Of a stretch of DNA of 64,000 bases, positions 21,434-33,246 are shown in pieces. The stretch lies in contig NW_017804353.1 in the NCBI RefSeq assembly GCF_001625305.1, positions 1,779,326 to 1,843,325 of the forward strand, given 5' to 3'. The notes under the pieces were generated by a model. It did no database searches. It was given only the letters and a program-made list of their open reading frames with translations, and was not told the DNA's origin. A program made the translations under genes and the position numbers. Numbering within the stretch: position 1 is the first letter of the stretch; each line of letters starts with the position of its first letter. This DNA comes from Branchiostoma belcheri. Taxonomy: Eukaryota > Chordata > Leptocardii > Amphioxiformes > Branchiostomatidae.

Positions 21434-23662
21434 GGCGCCCTGACAGCCCGCAAAAACCAACCTTCGACACCTCTAGATCCTCTCTATCGCAACATTTCCC
21501 GCTCAAGTCGGACCAGAGAGGGTTTTCTACGACTTTCCCTGTTGTTTACTCCAAAATCCGGAACCCCCGGCCGCCATGATTGTTTGGGAATGTCCCATGT
21601 CAGACTCTCATGTAGGGGTGAGCTTCCTGTTTCAAGCGTCGCGACCCATTCTAACAGTACAACATGGCGTCAAAAGCTCATATTTCTGTGAAATGATGAC
21701 AAGATAAACGTCACGAATCGAAATATTTGTGACGACACCCCTCTTTCATGTCACAAACAGCAGCTGCCGCTGTACCTTCAGTCGTTGCTATGGTAACGAA
21801 GCGTACACGAAGTTGAAGGTGACACCCGCTGATGTTCTACGTCCAAGTTCACCGAAATCAGAGCACGTGAACTGTCCAAAATGTGAAATAGAATATAGTT
21901 GGGGTCATAGATGTGCATATTGTGTTACTTTCCGTGAATGTCTGTAAGATTCTAGGACAGAAAAGGCATATCAAGGAGGTGACATTCAACTGGAGCGACC
22001 GTCTTGGCGAAAAGTATACAAAAACTCTTCACAATGGTGTCTCACGTTGGCACTTTTGAAAACACCTTTGTCACAGAAGAGATTATGAGTCTTTAGTGTG
22101 TGTAAAATGAGTCTTTAGTGTGTGTAAAATGACTGTCGGCTGAAGTCAAGAGCGGCCCAAACTGGAAAATATTCCTACCTGGCCTGAAGGAATCTACATC
22201 TAACGTTACATCTACATCAAATGTGCTGTCTGCAGTCATGATACATGAGAAGGGACGCGCTCTGAGGTGGGTCATTTAGGGTCTGGGTTCTTTATTAAGC
22301 GTTAGCAAGTCGATGTTTTAACGGTGGTCGCCAGTCATCGTTATCCGCCATACAGAGAGACCAACATGGCACACTCTACAAGTGGTCTCACCATCTTCAG
22401 TTGGAAAGCTTTCCGTTAGGAGTTTTTGGAGGCACGATTTTTCTTTGACATGTCGGAAAAGGAATAACAAGTACCATTGTCATCTTGACAGTCGTGAAAG
22501 TTGCTCAAGTAATGAATGACTGCATTAAGACAATTTCCTTACCGAAAACAATTTCGCCACCTCCCTTATTGCTGCCGCGAACATCGTGAAAACCACCTGT
22601 GCCCAGCTCCACCTACTGAGAGACAATGGCAGTGCAAGCGTCCATTCCGTACATCAAGAAATGGTGATCAACAGTGTCTTCTCTTGGCAAAAGAGTCATT
22701 CTACTTCGTCTGTTTAAATAGGAGGAAATGCAAATCTTCGAGAAGTCTTTCCTAAACGTTTACTACATACTAGGTAGTTGAGTGTGTCATTGTGACGTCG
22801 CAATGACCAAACAGGAGACAGGCAAGGTTTCTATTACATCACAAGGCCCGGGCTCTGTCTTGTGACGTATAGTGTTGTCAAACAAACGACGCGTGTGTGT
22901 TAAAGTGACAGGCGGTGCAAAGTGACAGGTAGTCGGCAAGGGGAGAGGAGGCCCGGCGGGAGCTTGTACGGCCCAGCGCTCGAACAAACCACCTGCTGCA
23001 GTCTTCCATGGTCGACCAAGGCAAGAAGCCGGCTAGGGGAATGGGTCTGTGGTCTACAAACCACCGCTGGACAAAAACGTACAGCTAAGACGGGTTTAAC
23101 GGCGTTTATTTTGCGGTCGTGCGCTCCATTCAGAGAGACAAGGACCCCATTCCTTCATCGTCTGACACTGTCGGAGGGAGTTTCCCCCTGGATTTGTTCG
23201 TCGTTTCTAACGTTCCACGAAACCAAGGGTTTTCAAAAGACGCGTTCCAGAACACCTGGTGCGTCGCGATAGAGAAGGTTGGAACGTCGCCGTACAAACA
23301 AAAACTGTCGCCACAGTCCCTGAACTTCGGGCTGATTGGGCAGTGGCGCCACAACGGACTAAAGCTCAGTAGCTTTCCGCCGACTTCTGAGGTCTATTCA
23401 AAACGTTTGGCGTCGTCGCCAGTTGAAATCATTTCGAAGAATTCCGTCATAAAATTAGAACGCGCCTTTAGAGCTTCCTGGTTACCATCGAACGTTCGAA
23501 CCAGAACTTGGAGACGACAGTAAACAAGCGGGGCGCGGAGTTCATTTTAACAAGCGATAGCAGGACGGACTTCGGTTTGTATTGGTTCTGCGGGGCAGAA
23601 AAGTCAAAGTTTTTGGTGACATTAGACGACGTTGATCGTTTGGGGAACAGGACGACGAGACG
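21434..23662. promoter_or_regulatory. Bidirectional intergenic region of the head-to-head gene pair
   Basis: This 2.2 kb interval separates the minus MARCH-like ATG (21433) from the plus ATG (23663). It holds an X-box-like GTTGCTATGGTAAC near 21784-21797 (one mismatch to the RFX consensus), a CRE variant TGACGTCG at 22793-22800, and a 22-bp direct repeat (AGTCTTTAGTGTGTGTAAAA) near 22085-22130. The long frame at 23119-23523 has no ATG and is probably 5' UTR or promoter DNA. Confidence 0.45.
21784..21797. promoter_or_regulatory. X-box-like (RFX) site
   Basis: GTTGCTATGGTAAC differs from GTNRCC-N(0-3)-RGYAAC at one base. It lies about 350 bp upstream of the MARCH-like ATG. Regulatory use is inferred. 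Confidence 0.3.
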
Positions 23663-23779
23663 ATGCCGGGGGAACAGTGCAAGCAGCGGCTGCGGAGGCT
23701 GATGGGCACCGACGTGGTGAGAATAAACGACCAGAAATACATGGAGAAACTCCGGGACAGGATCGTAGCTGAGTACGAG
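23663..23779 (+). CDS. 210-aa protein gene, exon 1
   Basis: 39 codons ending GAG|GTAAGG (phase 0). Contains QRLRRLMGTDVVRINDQ. The ATG has A at -3. Intron 1 is 6.6 kb. Confidence 0.75.
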
Positions 23780-26700
23780 GTAAGGTATATAGTTATCTCC
23801 AATAAGATTTTTCGGGGGGCCAAATAGTAACAATCCATACGTAAGTTACGTCGATGACGTTTAGACATCCAGGTAATAAAATACACAAGAAAACTGTCAA
23901 TTACGCAACTGGATAGATTTTGAAAACTGTCATGACAAAATCATAATGTTCAGTTTTGGAAATCTATCCAGTTGCTTGAGTATTAGTTTTCTTGTGCATA
24001 GTAGCGACCCTTGATTTTAATTGGATTATGAATCAATATGGTGTTCAATGTTTAAATACGATTGGAAAGACAACATAACAAAACACGCATATACACATGA
24101 AAAAATAGTCCTTCATATAGGCTTGAAATTCGTTGAGTTATCCGTAAAAATTTTGACCCTCAGTAGTCGTAGCCTCTCATCATGAGTAGAAATTATGTAC
24201 GTGACATCATGTACACGTCCGTGTGGGGATGACAAACACTTGGCGACAGCGGTTAGGAGGAAGTATTCCTCAGTGTGGGGCCAAGGGTTGGTGGGCAGAT
24301 ATGGCATTTTGAAAAGCTTGTTTATAAATAAAAGCACACATCATTCAGGTCGTTAAGTCAGGAGAAGCGGACCCAGCAGCTCTAGGTTTATTTGGTACAT
24401 GTAGCATTAAAGCACAGGGCTTATACTTCAGAGGGTCTTGCTATAGGTTGGTAGGTAAATGCGGTATCTTAGTAAGCTTGCCTTTAATTAAGACGCACAT
24501 TTATCAGACTTACGTGTGTGCGTACTCTAGAGAAACGCTTACCCGGATCCATGCACCTAATCTTGCTTTAATTGTGACAATATTATCCAACAAACACCAC
24601 ATACGCCACTTGGTAGGCAAGGTGGTATTCTAACACTAACAGCGTTGTTTCTAACATACATTATTTATCGTGCTTATAGTATAGAGAAGCGTTTACGTGG
24701 CCTTGCAAATCTATTTTGATACAAATTCCGACAAACCTGTTCGTAACGTAGTCCTAAGATATCAGTGGAAGAACTGTAAGGCCTGTCTTACCTACATGCA
24801 CATATGATGATATCCTTGACGTAATCCATATACTGTTGCTAATAATATTGCGCATACTGTAGGTTATTGATTAGTTCTGTAGTAGTGTATTGTTATTTAA
24901 TAGTTGTTGTCATATATTGTACCTTGTACGACTGTCAACAATCCAATGCTCAACAATCGATTTCATAATTGTGTATCTTACATGTCTTAGTCTCATACTA
25001 TTTCGTGTCAGTAAAGTTCATTCATTGCCAGCTGGTTTGGTACGAAATAGCTTTCAACAGGGCTATGAGATACAAAGGCCTGAAATCACTAGATCGATCG
25101 TTGAGATAACCCCCGGTATCTAAACGTTGCCAGGTAATACACCGCACTACCGGAACTGGAGCGGCTGAAATAAACATTCCTGGTCAGGCCTGATGTTCCA
25201 ATCAATGAGAAGTTTATTGCAAATCCATGCCCGAAGGCTAATTGCAAGTTACAAACATAAAATAACATTGAAACCGAATATAAATTTACTTCAAAATGTA
25301 CATTATGAAATCTAATTGTGTAAAACTATTGCTATAATCAATATAAACTCTGGTCCGGGAGGGCCCACTGCGTGGGACGATAACACTCTGTGACGTCACC
25401 TAGCAACTCAAATACTTTTTATCTGTGAGAATAAACATCTGGTTTACTGACATCGAACATCTGTACCTCCGATTTGGGAAGGCCCATTTAGGTGATTTAG
25501 TCTCGCAGTTGTTTCTGACATTTATATGAGGGATGAAAGATGGGCAAAATATATGATCAGGAAGTAAATAAGTTGTAAAATTGAGGCTTGTGGTGGTTGG
25601 AGGCAGACTATATATTTATTGTTAAGTTGAATTCTTAGACTCCTCTGAATCTGGAAATGTGTAATCGCTTTTTTCTTTGACAGTGGCATTTTGTTTTCTT
25701 CGTAGCATCATCCCTGTTGTATCCAGAACCGTGGTTTAATTAGCCAGAACAAAGCTCGATCATGCACGTTTCTGGATACGATAGTCCATGCGTATTAATT
25801 AAGCTGGTGTGTTACGCCGAAGGGCGATTATACCGGCTATACAGATACAGATCCAGAACTGTGCCTAGGGAAAATACACGTTCTTGGATAAGTGAAGACT
25901 AGTACTATCCCTGTCTGATTCAAACATTAACCCATTCATAGGACTACATGGGCACGGTTCTGGATACCCCTCCCCTTCCCCACCGCCAGGTGCCGAGGTA
26001 ATCACCTGAACAACAATCAGTAACGGGATAAGGACCGGACAAGAGAGCAATCAGCGGCGGGAGAGATGAGCCATTATATGTCTGTTTGTGGGGTGCTGAT
26101 TACTTTGTACATGCGCCACAATACAGGGCAACAGGGCAGGGTCGGGAAGTCTGGGCAGAGAAAAGGGTTGGATAGCCTCTACCGGGCCTCAGAAGAGGCT
26201 AGAAAGAGTAGAAAGACAGATAACATGCCAGGGGAATTAGTGCGCTAAAGGGGTATAGTTTATTTGCCGCTCTGAAGTGTACTCCTTTAGCGGACCAACT
26301 CCTCGGCATGTTATCAGTCTATCTGACCAATTTCTATTATTTCCAAGCCTCTGAAGCCTGGTAAAGGCTAGTGTTGGGTACTCTTCAAGCAGAGGCAAGT
26401 CTTGCCCCCCCCCCCCCCAAAAAAAAAACAAATCTGACAACACAGAAAGCCCGACAAAATGCCTAAAACGCCTAAAAGTGTTTAACTTCTGCAGAGCAGC
26501 GTTTGGGTGGAGTCGAACATTTCAGATATATGGGTATTGAATTATGAGAGCATCAAAATGTTATTGCAGAAAAAAAATCAAACAAACCAACGGTCACAAT
26601 GCCACACCCAATAATATTATATCGTCCCACCATTGTTCTATTTTGACCGTTTGACCACCCATTCTGGTTATACAGCCACAACAGCCTCAAGTTGTCAATA

Positions 26701-29700
26701 ATATTTGATAATAAATCACGTTTTATTACGAGTACTGTGATCTTTCCCCAGAAGGGCACGTCTGAACAACGTGAGGGCCAGCACCCTTAGATGCAAACAA
26801 TCGCAGATTTATTAGACTTTGGCTATCGCTATGTTTGCTATGGTACCGTGAAAGTGGACGTGATAAAGTTCAAGTACCAACTCATCACTCTAACACCGTG
26901 ACGGTATGTTGGCAATCACACAATGTGGCGAGCCTACTGGCTCTCTTGTTCTTGAAAAGATACTGTGCAACACCCCTCTGTTGGGTTATCAAAGACGCAC
27001 AGGGGGAAGTGCGCTGCGTCATTATTGTTTCCTCATCAGGTGCAGGAGTACGGCTTCCTTGAAGTTGTCAGGTTCTGAGATTTCAGTTATGACACGAGGA
27101 AGCACGTTCCATTCTCTGTAAGTCAGTAGTAGTCTACTGGTTGCTGGGCTTTAATTCCCGGCTCCGAAGTTCTCTTCGCCTCGGCGGCAGCTATTCTCTC
27201 AGTTTTAACAGTTGAGACGCCGCCACACAGTCTACGTATAACAGAATCAAGATGGTCGTGGGAGAATTGTATACTAAAAACGCACAATTAACGGGTGCAA
27301 AATTAGCAAAATAAAGAGGAACATTATTTTACAAACGGAAGATCAAAGAAAGGACGCAGTAATAGATATTAAAGACATGAGAGGTGAATCTATGGTTAAC
27401 CCTAAATTATTTCAGCTCATTACACGTCTGTCCTTCCTACAATGGTGGCGTCCTGTGTACCTAACTAAGTTACGGTTTTCAGAAAACATAACTTTTCACG
27501 CGAGTAAACAAAACTGCACAAGGAAATAAACGGAAAACGGCCATTCAAAAGTGTTGTCATATGAAGTAGGTTGGTTATACACGGGGGTGACGCTACATTG
27601 TAAGCTGTATAACATTTGCGCCTCCGAGTTGATATTTGCTTATAGGTGGAGAGTCAATGAAAGCAAGAAAGGTCAGATAGGACGTCCTTGATCAGTCATA
27701 AACTCAGAGCGTTTAGAAATGGGAAAGGCATGGCCAGAAAACCGCACAGTCTTCCTTTCAAATGGCACTCCAAGATCTATTTGAAGATAAGCCTTATCCC
27801 CCAACTCCCTTGCTTTATGATAAAACCGCTCTCGTTTGTTGATAATCATGTCGCGAGTCCTTTGAAGACAGAGAAGAGTGCCCGTCTCTCCTTGCCTGTA
27901 CTGTTGACGGGTCGGTTTGGGCCTGAGATGGTTTTGTTGTCTACACACGTGAATCAGACCGAGTCTGCGGGATCGGGGATTGTTTCGTGAATGGTTGTAA
28001 ATCGAGATTTAATCTGGATGTTTGAGAAAGCTCTCCTGTTATATTTACCGTGGTGTTCAGGCACGCGAGAGTAAACATGACTGTAAGATAGCGCGCTACA
28101 AAAGAGGACCTAATTATGGCTCCTGTATCTAAGAGCTTCACATTCGTCGTAGGCCGTTGTGCGATTTAATGCGGTACAATTTTCTATTAGGCAATGACAA
28201 AACCAACTACCGACAAAAGTCTACGACAGACTTTTCTGTAACAAAACAACTGAAGTTTGCAGGGGACATGCACAGTTATCCAAAGCGTACCGTCAGTTTT
28301 GCGACCGTACGACGATTGTGCGATGTATAAGACATGACCGTTAGCCCATATTAGCCACTTTAATATGTGAGAGATCTAGCTGTAAAAGCGTACACATTAT
28401 ACATTATAGTTAAGGGTTATGCTAGGTTATACTTTCGCATTATACAGACGCTAAAACATTTTACTTTATACCTGGTTACTTTGTACGTGGTTAGTTGTGA
28501 TGCCGGTGTCCGTTATTTGAGGTAAAGCTCAAACACCTCAACTACGTCCTCTTGTTGAGCCGTTCAAATAATGAAGACACTATAGCAGAATAGTTCCATG
28601 TTTAGCTTAGCATGTTTGAGATCTTTGAGGGGGCTTAATTTTACCAACAAACTTGACATAATTGTGCCGCTAGTGTTGATGTTTGGTCCGACAGGTCTTG
28701 CCCCGGGCCAACCGTTTAAACAACGCGGTTATATATACGATTCTGCCTGGTCAATATCTGCTCCGTCCGCCTGACAGGTGTACAGAATTGGTTTGTCACA
28801 GGGCAGGGGCATGTTGAAAGGTGTTAATCGTACGGGTCATACCGCAACCTTCAATATTTACCCAGCTCTGTTAGGTTTGTAAACGTTTAGCCTTCTGTAG
28901 CCTCCCTAGCCTGTTGGCACACAGCTAGACGAACAGGGCTTAATCGCTCCCCGAGCAGACGTACATGTAATGCAGTTCCACTTTACTTAGAATCTACTTT
29001 TTCAGCGTTTTCTTGCGTCTCTGTGGATAGAGATGCTCCTGTTTTCGGGGCCGGTGGACAGTACAAAATGCACCAGTCACTGACGAAAGTAGTGGATGCT
29101 ACTCGATACAAGTTTGACAGGTTTTGAAATATATTCGTATCCAATTACTTGATCTAGTAACAAGTACCTTCGATTTTACCTGGATGCCTAACCTCCATCG
29201 ACGTACGCGTAAAATGCATACCAGTACAGAGGCATACCAGTACAGAGGCATACCAAAACGATGCAAAAATAGATGCTTGAAGACTAATGTCTGTTTTGAC
29301 TAAACAGTCTGAATGCAGGAACCTTGTCGGTCATTGACCGAGCTCCTTTGTACAGTATTATGATGTAGACACCGTCGGGCGGACAGATATAGGGAGGAGT
29401 GTTGCCACAATATTGTAGGGCGTGGGAGGACCGACCGTTGCCATGACGACGATTATAACCCGCTGACTGAGGCGGTCTGGCCGCTTGTTGTAGCTCGTCA
29501 TGGCGGGGAGAGTTTGTTTGGGGGGTAAACATCAGGGGGGACAGGGGGAATTTATGTGAGGCTGGAGAAGACGCCAGATCGAGGGATGACCTTGGAAAGA
29601 TTGTGTGTGGGATGGGGACGTGGGACAGACGGCTTCAACAGGTTTCCAAACAGAAAATGATAAAAAATCTATAGAGTAGTCTATTCCTGTTTGTAAAGCT

Positions 29701-32598
29701 CTTTGCGGCACTGGGTCTGAATTGCAAGTTTTTATGAACTTTAAGTGGAAAGGGCCGACTCAAGAGGTTTCCAAACAGACAATAATTTAATTTGTACTGG
29801 CGAACAGGCTTTAATTTCCTTGCTGTCTACATCATTTCGCTGAACTAGAGTGTTAAAGTGACACCTACCCGCCCAGTCTGGCACTGCAAGGATGGTTGAC
29901 ACCAAAAATACTTAGTACAATATTATGTTTCTTTCTTCTCTGAAGTCTGAGATAGAGAAGCGTGAATTCCAGTTGGTTCTATGTTAGTGTAATATTATTA
30001 TTATGTTATTATGTTACTGTTCTTGTAAGACCGACGAAATGCCTACTATGTTACTGTTCTAACTTATGCTTCTTTCTTCTCTGCAGTCTGAGATAGAGAA
30101 ACGTGAGTCCCAGTTGATTCTGAACGAGAGAAAGCGGGAACGACGCCTGGTTCTGCAGGGCCTCATGCCGCCTGAGTGTGATATTATATCATTATAATGT
30201 CATTATGTTACTGTTCTAACTTATTTTGTTTCTCTCTCTCCAAAGTCTGAGATAGAGAAGCGGGAGTCCCAGTTGGTTCTGAACGAGAGAAAGCGGGAAC
30301 GGCGCCTGGTTCTGCAGGGTCTCATGCCGCCTGAGAAATATTATTATCATATTATTTTATTACTATCACGTCATTATCATAATGTTTTTACACGTTTCTT
30401 TCTTCTCTGCAGTCTGAGATAGAGAAGCGTGAATCTCAGCTTGTTCTGAACGAGAGAAAGCGGGAGCGGCGCCTGGTTCTGCAGGGGCTCATGCCGCCTG
30501 AGTGTGAGTGTCAGGAACTGCTCGTCCCCAGCCTCAGGAAAAAGTGCAAGTGTAACTGTAACAAACAGAAGAAGAAACTCAAGAAGGTGAGGATCCAGCA
30601 AAGAAAGGAAATAATATGGTGAATAAAGGGATGGACGACCGAAAAACAAATATAACGCGAACTAAATACCGCAACTGAAATGAAAGAAATTAGAAAATGT
30701 AAGAAATGTAATGTATGTAAGGATACAGGCCCGTGCGAAGCAAATTTCCTTTAGCCATAAATTTGAAACCCCATTGCACTTAATTATTCTTTGCCTATCT
30801 GCATATTTGGTGATAGTATGATGACCACGATTCATTTATGCTGTTTTTTTTTTGCAGAGAAAAACTTCCACTCACACCAGCAGCAGCCAAGACGGCAGTA
30901 TAACTTTAGGTAAGTTTTAGAATTTGATTGATTATTTTGAAGTTATCCTCGATTTCGTTATCCGGGTGCCAGTGGTGGAAATACATATAGAGGTAGACGA
31001 AGAAATTTGCACTGGTGAGCAAAACGAGAAATTAATGTTTGTTTGTTTGTTTGTTTGTTTTTCCGAAAAGAAAACAGTAGCCTGTCGAGCGTGCGAAGCT
31101 CCAAGCCGTCCTCCCGGTCAGGCCGGAGACAGTCGCTGGAGGAGTCTTTCATGAGTCTGATGGTGGACGACGAGGAGGAGGAAAAACAAAAAGAAAAGGT
31201 GAGACATCAATGCCTAAACTGAGAACCCTGTATCACATCTTTTTCTCATCGCATTTGTTTTGGTTTGAGCCTTTGTTTGAGTGAGATAATCGGCCTGCTA
31301 TTGCGATAATCTATCTTAAAGTTCATATTAAATATGCTATGATAGTATGAAATTGAAGGATGAAAAATCCCATGGGTTGGTCCCAGAACCAGTGTTTTTG
31401 TTATTGGTTTCGCAATAGTTTCAGGATCATTTACTGTCTATGGAAGGCGATTAGTCCCTCGTAGCAGTCCCAAACAGTCACATGGAGCCCACTTTACTAC
31501 AACGTAAGAGATGTGTAAGAGTGTTCCAAACGCAGCCCAGGAACTGTGTTAAGATGTAGCGAAATATCAGACTACTAGTACGTTATCCGTGTGAGTAACA
31601 CCATGACTATACCTATATGTCACCCCCAGGCACCCGCGGCCCCCCAGCCCAGCCCGGCGTACTCCGGCACGTCCTTCTGGCGCAGGAACCGCCGCAGCAG
31701 GCACTACACGCCCGCGGTCATCGACCAGATGGAGAAGGAACAGGTACGTAGTCTACATGTAGCAGCTCCTGCTGTATCCAGAACCGTGCTGTATCCACTC
31801 GTACATAGATGGAGAAAGAGTAACGCTAGTCTGCATGTAGCTCCTGTTGAATTCAGAACTGTACTTTGTATGGAGAAAGAACCGATATATATGTTAGTCT
31901 ACATGTAGCTCTTGTTGTATCCAGATTCCAGAGCCAGTCTGCTCTATCCAGAGCCGTGCTTTATCTAGAACCACCGTTCTCGGGCGGGTATCCTCCAGAA
32001 CCGTGCATGAGACACTGCCTCTGCGTTCTTGGATATGCGGAGACTATCCAGAATCGTTTCTGAGAATGGGTCTCTGTGGACAAGTTGAACTTATCGAACC
32101 CACCGCACTTATCGAAAAGAGTAGGGACCTTCCCGGTGTGAGTGGTTCAAACCTTACAGTCTGGTCTCGGGGTTGACATCTTTGAAAATATGATAGTCAC
32201 CTGTTATGTCAATCCTTCAACAAATGTGGTAAATCTTCATAAATAAATAAACAAGTAAATAAATAAACTGATATGAACTCAGGGAGTCTAGCGTTATGAT
32301 ACTTTGAAGCTGTAACACAAGATATTACGAGACATATATTACAAAGAAATATATGCGGAAGCAGTGTCGCTAGCCTGGGTGCCACCCCCAGTAGTATATT
32401 CGCCAGCTCTATCTATCCAGTTATAGAGCTGGCGAATATACTACTGCGGATCGATGGCACCCAGGCTACAGTGTCGCCACCAAGATTGAAGAACTGCTAG
32501 CATATTCATATGGTCATGTATTGATAAAATCTTACCGGTCTGTTTTTCAGACTATCGACGGCCTCTACCGTTTGGCGGACAAGATCATCATTCTCTGA
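23663..32598 (+). CDS. Basic 210-aa protein of unknown family, MARCH N-terminus-related
   Basis: Six exons join in frame: 23663-23779, 30413-30586, 30858-30909, 31071-31198, 31630-31743 and 32551-32598, with stop TGA at 32596. All introns are GT-AG. The protein has a charged helical N-terminus, a cysteine/lysine cluster (CECQ...CKCNCNKQKKK, residues about 70-95), a Ser-rich stretch, an acidic patch (DDEEEEKQKEK), and a C-terminus with SGTSFWRRNRRSRHY and ADKIIIL. No signal peptide or membrane segment is seen. I do not recognise the family. Its first exon aligns without gaps to the first exon of the divergent MARCH-like gene (14 of 32 residues identical, same phase-0 intron), so the two are probably ancient partial paralogues. 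Confidence 0.8.
23858..24010. repeat. Dispersed repeat, copy 3 (inverted pair)
   Basis: TTAGACATCCAGGTAAT and CAACTGGATAGATTTTGAAA face their inverse (AAATCTATCCAGTTGC), making a hairpin-like unit of the family at 11351. Confidence 0.65.
25195..25270 (-). repeat. Retroelement 3' tail-like repeat
   Basis: The minus strand reads AACTTGCAATTAGCCTTCGG followed by GCAATAAACTTCTC. It contains AATAAA and resembles the tail at 17195-17300. Boundaries are uncertain. Confidence 0.4.
25715..25975. repeat. Dispersed CCAGAACCGTG repeat, copy 4
   Basis: GTATCCAGAACCGTGG near 25719, ATCCAGAACTGTGCC near 25852 and GGGCACGGTTCTGGATACCC near 25949 match the family words in both orientations. Confidence 0.6.
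29080..29200. repeat. Dispersed repeat, copy 4
   Basis: CTGACGAAAGTAGTGGATGC, then GACAGGTTTTGAAAT and ACCTGGATGCCTAACC. It is a diverged copy of the 11351/16021 family. Confidence 0.5.
29946..30335 (+). pseudogene. Three tandem extra copies of exon 2 of the 210-aa protein gene
   Basis: Near-identical copies of the first 90 bases of exon 2 (30413) start at 29946 (truncated after about 35 bases), 30087 and 30246. The last two have pyrimidine-rich AG acceptors and an open frame up to ATGCCGCCTGAG. They lack a donor with the right phase: one continues TGTGATATT, the other AAATATT. Spacing is about 140-167 bp, with AT-rich intron sequence included in the unit. They are probably unused pseudo-exons. 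Confidence 0.85.
30413..30586 (+). CDS. 210-aa protein gene, exon 2
   Basis: 58 codons between TTCTCTGCAG and AAGAAG|GTGAGG, phase 0 both sides. Starts SEIEKRESQLVLNERKRERR and ends in the CKCNCNKQKKK cluster. It is the last and only complete member of a four-copy tandem series. Confidence 0.85.
30858..30909 (+). CDS. 210-aa protein gene, exon 3
   Basis: 52 nt encoding RKTSTHTSSSQDGSITL plus one base. The acceptor is TTTTTTTTGCAG and the donor TTTAG|GTAAGT. Confidence 0.75.
31071..31198 (+). CDS. 210-aa protein gene, exon 4
   Basis: The acceptor follows a TTTG repeat tract (CCGAAAAG). Encodes NSSLSSVRSSKPSSRSGRRQ, then FMSLMVDDEEEEKQKEK. The donor is AAAAG|GTGAGA, phase 0. Confidence 0.8.
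31630..31743 (+). CDS. 210-aa protein gene, exon 5
   Basis: 38 codons between CACCCCCAG and GAACAG|GTACGT. Encodes a Pro/Ala start, SGTSFWRRNRRSRHYTPAV and IDQMEKEQ. Confidence 0.8.
31770..32060. repeat. Dispersed CCAGAACCGTGC repeat, copy 5
   Basis: GTATCCAGAACCGTGCTG near 31777 and several degenerate repetitions (CATGTAGCTCCTGTTG units, TCCAGAACCGTGCATGAG) form a short tandem/inverted cluster just after exon 5. Confidence 0.6.
32371..32468. mobile_element. Hairpin MITE with TAGCCTGGGTGCCA ends
   Basis: Termini TAGCCTGGGTGCCA and TGGCACCCAGGCTA are exact inverses, and the interior (AGTATATTCGCCAGCTCTAT) is also inverted, so almost the whole 98 bp folds. A larger relative is at 57326-57462. 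Confidence 0.75.
32551..32598 (+). CDS. 210-aa protein gene, terminal exon
   Basis: Acceptor CTGTTTTTCAG. Encodes TIDGLYRLADKIIIL and TGA. The stop overlaps a CRE palindrome (TGACGTCA, 32596-32603). Confidence 0.75.
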   Translation, partial: TIDGLYRLADKIIIL

Positions 32599-33014
32599 CG
32601 TCACGAGCTCGTTCCCAGGCTGAAACCACCTGTTACTACCATGGAGTCAAATAGCCATGTTTGATCCCATGTTACTACAATGTACTAGGACTTTTACGCC
32701 AAGCATGTCGGGATATGTTCGTACCTGCTAAAAATATTGCATTTCTAATAACGTTTCGAAAAAGGAAATCAAAACGCCCTAAGAAACAACTACTTCATTT
32801 ATTTTCTACACTGTGAATTTATATCATACCTCATTTATAGTAATTATACTAAATGTAATGTATGTAACCTTGATGTTGACAACAGCGCCGTCTAGTGTAG
32901 TTTACTGATATTGCAGCAGATGTTTCAATGGCATGCACTATTCGATTTACGTACGGAAGTGTTGTCGAGAACGAATGTATAGAAGCTATGAATGTTGAGT
33001 CAGCATTGAAGAAA

Positions 33015-33020
33015 AATAAA
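33015..33020 (+). terminator. Candidate poly(A) signal of the 210-aa protein gene
   Basis: AATAAA about 420 bp after the stop codon, in an AT-rich 3' region. Confidence 0.5.
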
Positions 33021-33199
33021 CTATTGCATAACATAACGTGTCTTTGTCACCTTTGCCTGTTTTAGTTGGGCATCTGGTTTGTGCAGTTTGGCCAATATGT
33101 CACTGATTAATTCTAACACACATGAACATTCACATACACAAACTCAAATGCACATGCGCAAATACACGTACACAAAATCAATGACATACATTCAGAGTC

Positions 33200-33246
33200 A
33201 AACATGCACACACACACATAGACACACACACACACACACACACACA
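33200..33246. repeat. (CA)n microsatellite
   Basis: A CA-rich tract between the convergent 3' ends. The open frame across it is a low-complexity shadow. Confidence 0.85.

Larger units (their letters stand above)
23780..29945. other. Intron 1 of the 210-aa protein gene
   Basis: Holds dispersed repeats (23858-24010, 25715-25975, 29080-29200), a retroelement-like tail near 25195-25270, a CRE palindrome at 25391-25398, a decayed hairpin-family copy near 26385-26505, and an unrecognised 91-codon minus frame at 27673-27948. No other gene is supported. Confidence 0.5.

Noticed and set aside
23119-23523. 134-codon plus-strand frame upstream of the 210-aa gene
   Set aside because: It contains no ATG at all, has no recognisable protein, and lies where 5' UTR or promoter is expected.
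30087-30335. Extra exons as true protein repeats in the 210-aa protein
   Set aside because: No donors of the right phase follow copies 2 and 3, so they cannot be serially included by normal splicing.
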